Assembly: GCA_030765065.1 (NCBI GenBank)
Contig: CM060980.1
Span: forward strand, 62,480,364-62,544,363
Length of the DNA: 64,000 nt
DNA from: Deroplatys truncata
Lineage: Eukaryota; Arthropoda; Insecta; Mantodea; Mantidae
Reading direction: 5' to 3'
Below are positions 12,201-25,200 of this stretch, one piece after another; position 1 is the stretch's first letter; each line of letters starts with the position of its first letter. The notes under the pieces were generated by a model that saw only the letters and a program-made list of their open reading frames with translations, was not told where the DNA came from and did no database searches. The position numbers and the translations under genes are program-made.

Positions 12201-15200
12201 GGTTCAAGTCAATTCTGACAGTAGACAGCCTCTTCTACCAATCACTGTCTCCGTTTCCTGTACCCCTCGCACGAAAATTGTTGCTGTCTCGCGACGTTGC
12301 CATAATGTGAACGCATGTCTAGGTATATTTTGTGTCCGCTATACTGAAAGATTCGTTTGGAGTAAAGTTATATTCTTTAAATTACGTTACCATTTAGCGC
12401 AAGGAGTCTGTTTACCTTCTGCTCTGAAAAAGAAAAGGAATTATGCCGATGGAGCCACGTTTCAAATTAAGCTAGCGCATGCACAATTCAGCTGACGGTG
12501 GAGTTGGCAACGTGCCGTTCGCGCGCCGTACGGACAGCATGTGCAAGACGTTGCCAGGTCAGTTTAGTTTTGCGGCACGCGGGAATTCAAACCGATTCCA
12601 CAGTAGTATTTCAATGCGGTCTCAAAATATAATAAACTGCCAGGCATCTTTCCTTCTTGAACACTGCAAAGACACCATTTGCCTTATTGAAGTGCTTGAG
12701 GGATCTAAATATCCATTTGTTCATAAACTATATAGCAAACTTAAAGATATATCAAATGGCTTCACAATAGTAGCTGAGGGCTCGTTTGGAGAGAAAACTT
12801 CAAGTCTTCTTCAGAGACTGCCAACCCTCAAGAAGTCTTATGTTATCAGTCAGTTCAAGCAATTGGGCATAAAGTCAGTTACCAAGCTGAATTCCTTAAT
12901 GTCAGCTGATCCAGCTGATGATGATATTCATTCTGCAGATAAATTGTTTGATGTACGAAAAATAGTATCAAATGAGGCATCTACTGATATAACTTTAGAA
13001 AAAGCAAGAAGAATGTTACCTTTTCTGCGAGACTTGCCAGAGAAGACATTCAAGGAGGGATATGCTGCTCTGAAGAACATAGTGTGTAAGAAATTAGATG
13101 ATGCTGCTGAAGTGAACATATGGATTTACTTTCTGGACTTCAATGTGATCACTTGTGTTTCAGTGAGAAGTGTATGAAACTATTGTGGGTACCCATGTCC
13201 AATGTGGGCAGTGAAAGAATTTTCTCTGCATATGGGAACATCATGACAAACTTAAGAACAAATCTTAAGTCAGAGAACACCGAACTTATGGTGGCTTTGT
13301 CTCTAACAAAGTAAATCAGTCGAAATGTATACTATGTAAATAGTTTCATGCTCCTCTTTTTTAAGTTACATGTAAGGTGCCCTTTGTTCCACAGTAAAAT
13401 AGTTTAAACTGTGTTTTTGCTTTTTCCCTTTTGTTTTTGCACGAGATAACACCGTTAAGCAGTTTTATTTACCGCCCAAAACACTGCTCACTATAATATT
13501 TTTACACCGATATTACATTATTTTATTTACCGACAATCTGGGGTCCCTAGTGATGTATACATATTACAGTCTAGAGTTATGCTTTTCACTTTTGCTTTCC
13601 ATTGAAATAGCTTTAAAAACAATTAAGTAAATGGAGTTTTCTTAAACATCAGTAATCCTAAATCACTGACATCATATTGGATGACTGCAGTGGTATGGGT
13701 TTTATTATCACTCCACTCTTAGAACCCAATTTGATGTAAACATATGACATAGTTAATTAGCCTGCAGGAAACCAAAGCACACCATAACATATGGTACCTT
13801 AAATACGCACAATTATTTGTGGATTTTCAAGAAGTATGTTAATAAACCTAGCTGGAAACTTTTGATTAATATAAAGTAGTAAATAATATGAAAGTAAAAT
13901 TAAAGGAGTTTGTAGCTTCTGTTTAATTCTGTGTGATGTCATTCATCTCTCTTCTGCATGTATATGAAATGGATGACTGACTGAATGAGTTTATTCATGG
14001 ACTTTCCATACATAATTATTTTTTTAATAGTACAATATTACTAAAAACTTATTACTACAGTTACAATTATATTTGTAATTTAGAATTCTCTGATTCGTGG
14101 AGTTGTGTTGCCTCCATTCCCCCATTATATTTAACACCAGGTTATCTATATAATAGGATTATATATTGTATCAGTCATCCAAAAAGTTGAAATTGTCTTG
14201 TATACCTAAATCAAGATTATCTTCATTGTCCTTTCCCTTAATGTTACTTACCTGCCAAAGTCATTTTTGTCTCAGCTTATCTAAGTACTTTTTCAGTTTT
14301 TTTATGTTGTTCTCTGATCTTAAATTTAAAATTCTTTTGCCTCTTATTTCATTTGATAAATTTTCCCACTTTTGTAAAAGGAACCCATCCCTCCACATTT
14401 AGTTTGTTTACATTCCAGAAAATAATGCCATGTGTTATCTGCTTCTTCACGCGTAGAATGTCATCCACATACATGCACCCTTATTGCACTTATGTATGTT
14501 ACCCCTGTTCTGAACCATGCCAACCCTTCCCTTCCTGCTTTGTTACAAATTTCAATATATTTTTCTCTTTCCCAATCATTTTTCAATGATCTGTATAGTT
14601 TCTAAGATCTTTTGTTAATAAAATTAGCCCTTAGTCCCTGTTTTTCAAACTCTCTATACTGGTTTTTGCCTCTTTCCAAAATCCCTTTTCCATTCTTTCC
14701 CTATCAAACCTTATTGCTCCAAAGCAGCTTCCTCTAGGAATTTTGGATTGTATATGTCCATGTTTTTTTCTCCTTAATTTTCACTTGTGTTACCAAACAC
14801 TATTTAATAATGATCTCCTCTTCTAACTTCCATATTCTGTAGCAATATTTAAGTACTCTTTACACTACCTTACTTTTATAGCCTAATCTTCCTAATTCCA
14901 TTAGAGCAACCTCATTTGGTGAAGATCTAGGTAATCCTAGTGCAAGTCTACAAAATAGTCTATTTTATCACATTTATTGTTTTCCAGCCCTCACCTGGCC
15001 CCCAAATTTCTACTCCATACATCATTCTGCTCTCTACTATTGAACTGTATACTCTTTCCAACCATTTTACATGCATGTTTGGTATTTTGTTTACACAAGA
15101 TCTAATCACATTCAAAGCCATTTTTCCCTTCTGCTAGTGCTTTTTTTGATCACTCCATTTACTTTTACTTGATAATCTAACCCCCATGTAATCAATTTTC

Positions 15201-18200
15201 CTGGCAATCTCAATTTCTGAGCCTTCCCACCACCATTTCTCTTGCTTTTTTAATTTATAGCCTTTCTTCACTACCATGATCTTGGATTCTGTATTATTTA
15301 TCTTGAGTACCCAGTTTTTTACAGAATGAGCCAATTACTTCTAGTGATCATTTTAATCCTACACTTATTAGCACCTGTAACTAGACAATCTGCAAAAAGC
15401 AAACCTGGTATCTCTGTTATTTATGGTTGGCAAATGTATACTGTTTTTGCTTATTTCTTGTAGGACATCATCAATAAATAAACTAAAAAGCACTGGACTT
15501 AATTTACATCCTTGTCTAAGACCTAGATTTTTCCTATTTTATCTGCTAACCCTTTCATATTTTGTACAAAATTCCTTTTCCTTGTAAATACTTTGAATTA
15601 CTTTTATAAAGTTTGACTTACTCCTTTTTTCCTTAGCTTGATCCAAAGTGCTTCTCTAGAGATAGTATCAAAAGCTTTTTCTAGGTCCAAAAACAGTAAG
15701 TGCCTCTTTTATTGCTGAGATATTTATCTATGAGTGTTCTAATTATAAAAATATTGTTGACTGTTTTTTTGTCTTTCCTAAAGCCTGGCTGAAATACTGA
15801 GAATTTCCGTTCTTTCTCAGCCCAATCTTGTAGTCTTTTTGCTAACACTCCGATAAAGATGTTCCCTATTATTGAAAGCAGACTAATTCCTCTAAAATTT
15901 GCTGTGTTCCTAACAACCCCTTTGCCTTTATATATTGGAGTTACTATTCCTGCTCTCCTTTTGTATTTTGCCTTCTTCAAGGATTATACTCAGTATTTGC
16001 ACTAGTATTTTTAATCTATCTTGGTCCTCTACCCAGGCTTTCTAAAATTCCCCCGGAATTCCATCTATTCCACATGTCTTATTATATTTTATTTTTTTAG
16101 TTTGTTCCAATATTTCATTTAGAGTGAGTTTGCTATCCAACATATCTAATTTCCATAGTTTCTGTTAATCAAATTGTCTTGTATGACCAAAGTTTTAACT
16201 CCCAGAAGGCCCTTAAAAAACTTGCACCATGTTATTGGTGATATAACATTATCTCTTCCCTTTCTTTTGAGCATTTTGCTTACCATGCCCAAATTGTTTT
16301 ATTGTCATTCCTCTTTGCTGCCTTGTTTAACTTCTGACTAAGCTTTTAGCTCCACTCCTAAGCTTTTTTACATCTAATAAACATCTGTATCCCCATCTTT
16401 CTGCATACAGTAATTTTCCTATCTAAGTTATCTCCTGTTTGTCTCCAATGCAATAACTCTCTCTGTACCCTTCTTTTGCCTTCTCTGCATTCAATGTCAT
16501 ACCAACTGTTATTTCTTTTAAACCTCCTCTCAGTAACTTTCATGTTTTTCTTGCTCTTTTAACAGCTTCCTCCATGCTCGACATGTTTTCCTCAATTTTT
16601 GTATCTATATCTAATTTGTTTTACTCTAACTGTTTTCTTGTTTTAGTTTCACATAAAACTCAGCTTGATTATTTTTCAATTTACAGAGATTCCATTGGAT
16701 ACCTAACCCATAATCGTTCTCCCTACTACTGTTCTCTAGTATTTTAAGCTCTATTCTTAATGGGAAGTAATTACTCATACATATATTCATAATTTCAAAG
16801 TCTACTATATATCTTTCAAGACCTAAAAGGTATAACATATAATCTATGACATTCTGGCCATTTTTGTATACAAAAGTAAATTACCCACACTCATCTTTCT
16901 CTTTAACACCATTACATATCAAAGATTATTCTCTTCACAAAGCTCTATTAACTTTTTACCCTCATTGCTGCAGATTTTATCATTGCTACAACATTTTTTT
17001 ATGTTTATCTCAGATTAAAGCCATTAAAATCTACTCTTAAATTTCTCCTCTCCTATCCTTGCATTGAAGTCACCCACTGACAATATTTCCACACCTATAT
17101 ATTGTCTTGAAGTTCTTCAATATTTTGTCTCAGTTTAACATACAAGTTTGAGTCATAAAATCTGGAAGAACTAGGTGGATTATAAAAATACCTAGACATA
17201 TTTTAGCATTTGTTCCAAATATATTGTTAAAAACACACCACAGCACTTTGTCAGTTCCTAAATCATTTTCAATCTTGATTTTAAAATGATTATCCCTTTT
17301 AACAAATAGTCTTACACCACCATACACACAACCTTTTTCTTTAACCTTCACTCCTTTTTTTACCAAAATAAATACCTGGTGATATTAATTGCAGAATATT
17401 TTAAAAACCATATTTCTACCACAGCAACAACATCTACCCACTTGATAATCTGATAAATTTCACTATTCTGTATTTTTGTGTATAGCCCTTGCACATTCCA
17501 GCCCACTACAGAAAGAGAACTTAACCCCTATACAGATTCATTTCTCTCATATCAACTCCAACTTAGCTTTCCTTCTTGTAAATCTCACCTCACTATTTGA
17601 ATCATCTTTCCTCTCTCCCACTTGCATTATGCTCCCCTACGGCATAGATACAATACTCAGGCCCATCTCAGTCCATATACCTAAATCAGCTGTCATTCTC
17701 AAGGCCATCCTGTTGACGTCATCGTGCAGCTGAAGTAAAGATGATACTATGTGACATGATGGAGTCATCTGTCTGTCTTCTTGCTTCTCTCCTTTTAATG
17801 TCACATTGCTCCTTGTTCGTTATGTTGGACTCTTGACTCCTTTCTCTGCTTCCACCTGCCATTGTATTTTGTCCATTCATTTCCTATTTCCTACCATCTA
17901 TGAATAGGTTCAGACCCCTAACATTGGCAATTTTACCTTCTTCCCTGGCTTTTTTCACATGTTTCAATAAAATAGCCTTATGTTCTCGTTCTTTGTCTCT
18001 TTAATCCTGATCTATAAATATAAGATAAGATAAGATGCTTTATTGTCACATAAGCTTACATACAGTGAGTAAAAACTCCGTAAACAGGTGACTCGTCAAC
18101 TGTACAAGAATTAAGTTAGCAATAATTATACTAAATATCAATAACAATAATAGTATAATTACAAATTTACATATGTGATATAGTATATATTCGTGCCCTT

Positions 18201-21200
18201 CAATTTTTTGGCACTTGACAGCACTATCCATTTAAATTCCTTAGCGGCACATTTTACATGCATCGGCCTTGGTCTCACTCCTCTTTATCCTATTCAAAAT
18301 GAATCAGCTACTTCTCAGCCATGTAATCTGTTTCCAATATTTCCTTATAAATATGTTCTCTCTCTTGCCACATTCTCTTCTCTCTGCTTTCCTGAACTCC
18401 AAAATGACAATGTTAAATTTTCTGCCACGTGTCTCCACTTTTTCTACCCTTGTTGATCTTTTATTGTGATTTGCAAGATCTTTTTTCTACTCTTTGTTGA
18501 TAACTTGTAACAAATTCTTTCATCTCCTTGGAGACTTTACTTATTCTTGTTTCAAGTCTCTTTTCAATCTTTTTCAACTCGATCTCTTCTGATATTCCTT
18601 TCAACATTCCGACTATCATGTATATAATAATGATGAACAGCTTGTTTCTCACAGCTGATATGAACACGAGGCCAATGCAGAGGGATACAAAATGTTTTGT
18701 TTACATCAAATCCGATTCTAAGCCTGGATGGACTATAAATGACATGATGAAAGTGTTAACATATGCCAAAGAAGTGAATGGTAAAATATATACAAAACAA
18801 TTTTCAATCATCCAGCATTTTGTAAAAGAGATGTGGGTAGGAAAGAATTAGAATCATTGATCAGATGCCAATAATCCATATTGCTTTATTAAAATTGTTG
18901 TTGAATTTTTTTGCAGGCAACAGCTGTTTAAATGGTTTAACCCATATAATTTTATTAAAGTTGCTGTTGAATTTTCTTGCAGGCGAGAGCTGCTTAAATG
19001 GTTCATAGAACTACAGTTAGCAGAATATCGCCATTTGTTCCAAGAGAATCAAGATACAGCATGGTTAGATAAAATTGACAGAAGATATGCATGGCTTAAA
19101 AGGCATTTATTGGAATTTGAAGACAAATTTGGGCCAATGTTTCCTCCAAATTGGGAAGTGTCTGAAAGAATAACAGTGGAATTTTGCCATATAACCAGGT
19201 AGATGTTATAAATATTTAGAAGAATGTATTATCATATTTTGTCAACAGACTTTTCATTCATTATGACAATGTCATGTAATTATTAACTGTGTATAGGTCT
19301 GAATTATCAAAGTTGATGGCAAAACGAAAATCTGAAATAGATGTGAAGTTGCTGTTGTTCGCCATTCAAAGAACAAGCAATTTTGAAAGCCTCATTTCAC
19401 GTCGTTTCACTGGAATTACATTAGAAGAACCTGGAGACAACATTCAAACTGAAAGAAGAAAGCCACAGGTAAAAGCACTATATTTTTCTTTTCATGCAAT
19501 TATAGTTCTGATAGTTTCGTAATGTATTTTGTAAATCCTTTTTTAAATGTTGAGTTTGCATAATTCAGCTTTCAAACTTAAGAGCTAATATTTTCAAGTA
19601 GGTTTATAATCTGGTGACATTTACAGTGAAAAGGTGAAGTTGAAGCATATTAATATTTAGATTTTTTCATCTAGAAGCATGCAGTCGCCTTTTAATAAGT
19701 GCATTCACTCTTGTGGAACCTACTAACAACTGTTTGTTCATTTGTCAGTCTTTGTATAGGAAACAAATTGTGAACTGTTGCATGACATATGGAGTTAACA
19801 TTTTATGTATAAAGATGTGAAGAACATTTTTCAACACATTTCAAATTTGGTAGAAATTGATAGAAAATAACAGGAAGTTTATTTGGTGAGAGACTTCTAA
19901 AAATTTCAAATTTGTAGATAAACTACTGTGTGTATGGAGTTTAAATTCTTTATGTAAGAACTTGAAGAAAATTTATCTACAAAAAGTTTGTTAAAATGGG
20001 TAAAGAATTAAGACAGTTGTTTAGAGAGCCTAAAATGTATGATTTATAAGATTATTTCCTAAATACCTATAATGACAATTTTACCAATGCCATCATATCA
20101 GTTCTACCATAGAACAAGTACATCTGAAATTTAATGCTTCTACACATTTTTAATCTTTGTTTTTCTTTCTTTTGTTCTATTTACTTGTGATGAAGGCAAA
20201 ATGTCCAAAGTATAATACACTTTGTTTAGTACTTCAGTAGTGAATGTGAGTGATGGTAATTTTATAATATATGTAGTTGTTATAATTATATATATTTTTA
20301 CAGGTATTTTTTCTTTGTGTATGCTGCCAATGCCAGAGGGAATGGCTTAAAATATTCCTTAATATCAAACTTGAATATTTATTTTGTCTTACAGAATATG
20401 CTTTGCATAAAATTGTAGTTATTCATTTAATTATCTAAGGTAAGAGGAAAATGTAAACACTTCATACATACTTTTCCAAGTGGGAGCAATGGCTAGTATT
20501 TGCCAGCATTCACCAGAAGACAAATTTGCTTACTTCATTCATAGGTGACCTTAATATGTAATAGGTGACCTATCATGGCAGATGGTGTGGCATTAATATA
20601 TTCGCATATTAGTTATGGTATTACGCTGTGGGGGAATATTACTTATAGAGAAATGGAAAAAGTGCTAAAATTGCAGAAAAAAGCTATCAGAATAATTGGT
20701 AGGATGAAAAATAAAGAAACATGCAGAAGTTTGTTTAAGAGCTTAAAAATATTAACTGCTCCATGCATATATATTTATGAAAGCATAAAAGTTATTGTAA
20801 ATAAAAGACATGACAAAAATTATAATATACATTCTTATGGATTAAGAAATAATATGGATTATTTCAGAACGACCCTAAGGGGGACCTTGAATAATCGTTC
20901 AACAGAAACCATAGGAAGTGAATTGTTCAATAAACTACCAAATGAAATAAAGAATATAAATCAAACAATAAAAACGGTGAAAGCCATAAAAACATATTTA
21001 ATAATCATTCAACAGAAACCATAGGAAGTGAATTGTTCAATAAACTACCAAATGAAATAAAGAATATAAATCAAACAATAAAAACGATGAAAGCCATAAA
21101 AACATATTTAATTGAAAATGCATTTTACAGTATAGAGGAGTTCAAATATGGAAAAATAATGTAAAACTTTGTATATAATGTAAATAGATTATACTGACGT

Positions 21201-22236
21201 GTCCTTTTAACATATGTAAAAGGATGAAAATAAATGAATGAGTGAATGTTCAGCAAATAATTTATTTTTGGTTAATTGCTCTCGTAGATAGAACAAAAGT
21301 TATTTTTTGCTCTTTTCAATGACTGCTGTTCATGGTTGAAAGGTAGACATATACACCCTTTCATTCTGTATCATATAATGAGTTAATGAACCTGTCCAAA
21401 GACCATTGTAAGCTATTCACTTCTGTAGCCATTTATTGTGTATTATCCCTGTGCTAAGTTGGGTATTATATTGGCATTTCTAGGGGGCCGTAAAATTTGC
21501 GAGGCGCGATAAAACAAATTCCTTCAATTTCCACATTATTTTGTATTACTGCCTCAGAGTTGCTCCCTTAACCCCAAAAAATGCGCTTTTGAATTGTTAA
21601 AAAAAGTGAAAAAATCTGATGTTTACACTCACATGACTTTCTCTACTCTTGTACAAACTATTTTTACAAATGCTTATTCTCCATCTACTTCATGTTAATT
21701 GAGATAAACATTTGCAGACTCTATCGTATTGCTAATTTTCTTGTAGATGTAAGGGGAAGATATATTTACAACGGCAAAATAGAAATACAGTAGCCTTTAA
21801 GCACATACATATCTCTTAATAGCTGGTTGCTAGGTGCAGCACCATTCCCTTTGCCACAGATTAATACTCTTTGCATATCCAAGACAAAAAAATGAATAAC
21901 GAATTCCCATTTTGTCTATCTCTTATGGTTTACCAGTTACTCAAAAGTCGTTAACAATGAAGAATACTTTTGGAGACATTTCCAGAAAATTCAAGATATA
22001 CATTTTATTTGTCATGAAAATATCTTAAACATGTGATATTTTAATCAAAATCATTACAGCCATTTTTGAGAAAATTAAAATTTTCGAAAAATGTTCCATG
22101 TAATGGGTAATCTGGGGTGGGGGGATTTTCTTGAAAACCTTCATGTCGCATCTCTGGAAGATACTGAACCTAAATACCAAGTTTGGTGTTTATCCAACTG
22201 TTCGTTTCTGAGCTATGCTGTTCACACACACACACA

Positions 22237-22292
<56 letters not shown>

Positions 22293-25200
22293 CACCACAC
22301 ACACCACACACACCCCACACACCACACACACCCCACACACCCCACACACCCCACACACCCCACACACCACACACCACACACCACACACAACAACACACAC
22401 ACACGGACGTTTCCAAAAAGGTTTTTTTTTGATTCAGGGAGTCTCAAAACATGTATTTCCGGTGAAATCTTGGTATCGAATTTTTGGGTGGAATACAATA
22501 CTTCCCCTACTTACTATATGTAGTAGAGAAAGTAAAAAGGGATAACTTCAGTTATTTAATGAATTTTAACAAACTCTTTGGGTTTTCTCTCTCTCAAAAT
22601 CGTGTTTTTAAGCAATACTCTTGTGATATACAAGCTTTATATTCATCTCAATGCAAGTTTTTCTTCTCCCATTTTAAAAATAAACGAAACTAGATGAAGA
22701 ACTGCAAAGATGAGCATTCATGATTGCCATATTGCCCACTCCAAGGAGGAATTGAGTTTAGATTCACTTCTGGAATCCCATGATCAAGGTCAATCCATTA
22801 TCGCAGTCTGCTTCACAGATTCTAAGCGCTGTGACATCCTGCACAGTATATCTTCCACATTATTAATGTTAAATTCATACATTTGTTTCATAAATTCTTG
22901 TGATACTATTAAGCAATTTATAGCAATTGTTACAAGCTTATGGAAAGCTAATTTAAATGAAAAGCATGCCTGCAGTAAATGTACTATGATGGAAATTTAG
23001 GTGGGACCATTTCACCTTCAACAAAAATATTGCATTTCAGGCAACTTGGATTACAAGCAAATTATTTACTTGTACAATTACATAAATAGTTCATATTTAT
23101 TGGTTTTGTTTCTAAAAAGTGTAATAGGAATAAGTCTGAAAATAATTTAATGTGAGAGATATAGGTACTATTGCACAACAATAATTACATGCCGCTACAT
23201 ATGTCATCTTTTACTCTTCCGCAATTGTACAAATTGCATTTATATACGTTTATAAAAATAACTGCCAAATTTACAGTAACACTGAAATCCAGTTATTTTA
23301 AAACAAATTTTCCAAAAAATAAAACCATTTTCACGGACCCCTAAGTCATTGCTTTGATTCTCCATTGATTATCCTGTAACTGCTGATAACTTTCCTCTAA
23401 TGAAATTCTTCTTAATCCAAACAAACTTTCATGCTTCTGTTACAATTTGAGTTGTATAACCACTCCCAGTAAAGTCAAGAGTACACTGTTACAGCATAGC
23501 AATCCTTCTTGAGAGCCCAGTCTGTACATTTGCATTCAGAGCAGAATGAAAAGTTATAATAGGACATTTTTAGATAGGAAATAAGCAGTGTTTAAGGTAC
23601 CAATGTTAATGTAATATGTGCAGCATAATATTTTATTGTAATGGAACAAAGGACTGACCGACACAGTAGCCAAGGTTGTTAAGACATGGACTGTGATTGG
23701 GAGGTCTGTAGTCAAATCCTGCCAGGACCATCTTCCCTGACAGGTATTTTTCCAGGCTTCTTCAGCCTTCATAACTGGCAAATGCTGTGGAGGTACTCCA
23801 AACTTAGGCCTAGAACGTGTCCTTCCCATATTTCCTTTCCCAATGATTTCATTTCAAGTAACACCAAAATGGGAAGAGAGAGAGAGAGAGAGGGGGGGGG
23901 CATAAATTTCTTGACATAAAATGAACAAATATAGACAAAAAAAGCTGCAATAAAGGGATTTTTAAAAATATTGTAATAAACATGAAGAATTCCTTTACAC
24001 AGAAGTGGATATGGACAGTTAAAGGGGAAAGTAAGCCTTGAGCAGCTATTGCCCAAAATAATGTTAGAACTGACTAATATAAATGATACAGTATGCATGT
24101 AAAATTTCAAATTTATAAAGTATTGAAAATAAGCATTACATTGCATTACAATGTGCTCAGCATTACCTGTACTGTATGTTGGCAGCCTAAATGATAATAA
24201 ATAATTCCTCTGATTGCTTTTCAACATCTCAGAGATGGTCCCTGTGCCCTATGCTGAAACAAAATATATGCACTCAAACCCAAACAAGATGAAGTTAAAA
24301 TTTCATCCTCTATACTCTTTGCATTTGAAGAAAGCAGCTTAAAAAGATTGTTTTTGTAAGCAAATTTAAGCAAGCACATATAAAATTGTAGCTTAAGAAA
24401 ACTGCAGGTAGACTTCATTTTAAAAATATGCTCAGGAAATCGAAATAGACATCACCATATGGCTGACAGAAGGGCAGATTTCTTAAATATGGCCCTGACT
24501 AAGCAATGAATTTAATTCTAGATAGCAGATCATTAAATTTATCCCTCATGATTGGAAATGTTTCCAAATATCTCTTTCAAAACTAGTCCTGAGATGAGAG
24601 GCGGGTTGCTGTCTTCCTTATTAATTTCTTTCAAAATACTGTTATTTATGTTTTAATTTTCATATAAATGCCCCTTAACACCATTTACTGCCAATACCTT
24701 CATTTAATGACAATAATTTTTGTTTCTAGACACAACATTCAACAAATCCGTTTGAAAATTCAGAAGAAAATGAGCAACCCACTAATCCATTTCAAGAAGA
24801 CATGCAAGAAAAGAAAGTTGAACCACAAACAGTGAAACCTAAGCTCTCTCCATTTCATGGTATAATAGGCAGATGCTTTGAACCATATTTGTATATATAC
24901 ATTGAAAGCTTACATAGGTAAGGTGAATTTAGGTTTTTCCCATTTTAGCATTTTTGAAACACTCTTCTGGCTATGCACAAAGTTTATTCCAGTTTGTGTT
25001 ACAGTAGAACCACTATGTCTGAGACAATTGCACAACCATCTTTTTTTATTAAGCAAATTTTTCAATTAACCATGTATTTTAGAAATCCTAGACATGCTTT
25101 TGAAAACATGTGTATAATTTACTGTAATTATCAGCTTTCTGCATGTCTGAAATATTCTACTCTAAATGATCAACATCTTGCTTCAGAGTTTCTTTTCAGA

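Noticed and set aside
11798..12495. Three plus-strand frames in the left half of the hAT element
   Set aside because: No transposase motif and overlapping frames. This is probably non-coding subterminal hAT sequence, though a decayed N-terminus cannot be excluded.
22091..22545. Several overlapping open frames over the CA/ACGC repeat
   Set aside because: Microsatellite translations (His-Thr or Cys-Val repeats), open in all frames, within a non-coding TIR element.
23769..24227. 152-residue minus-strand frame
   Set aside because: Runs through a SINE and a (GA)n tract; hydrophobic by composition, with no family match.
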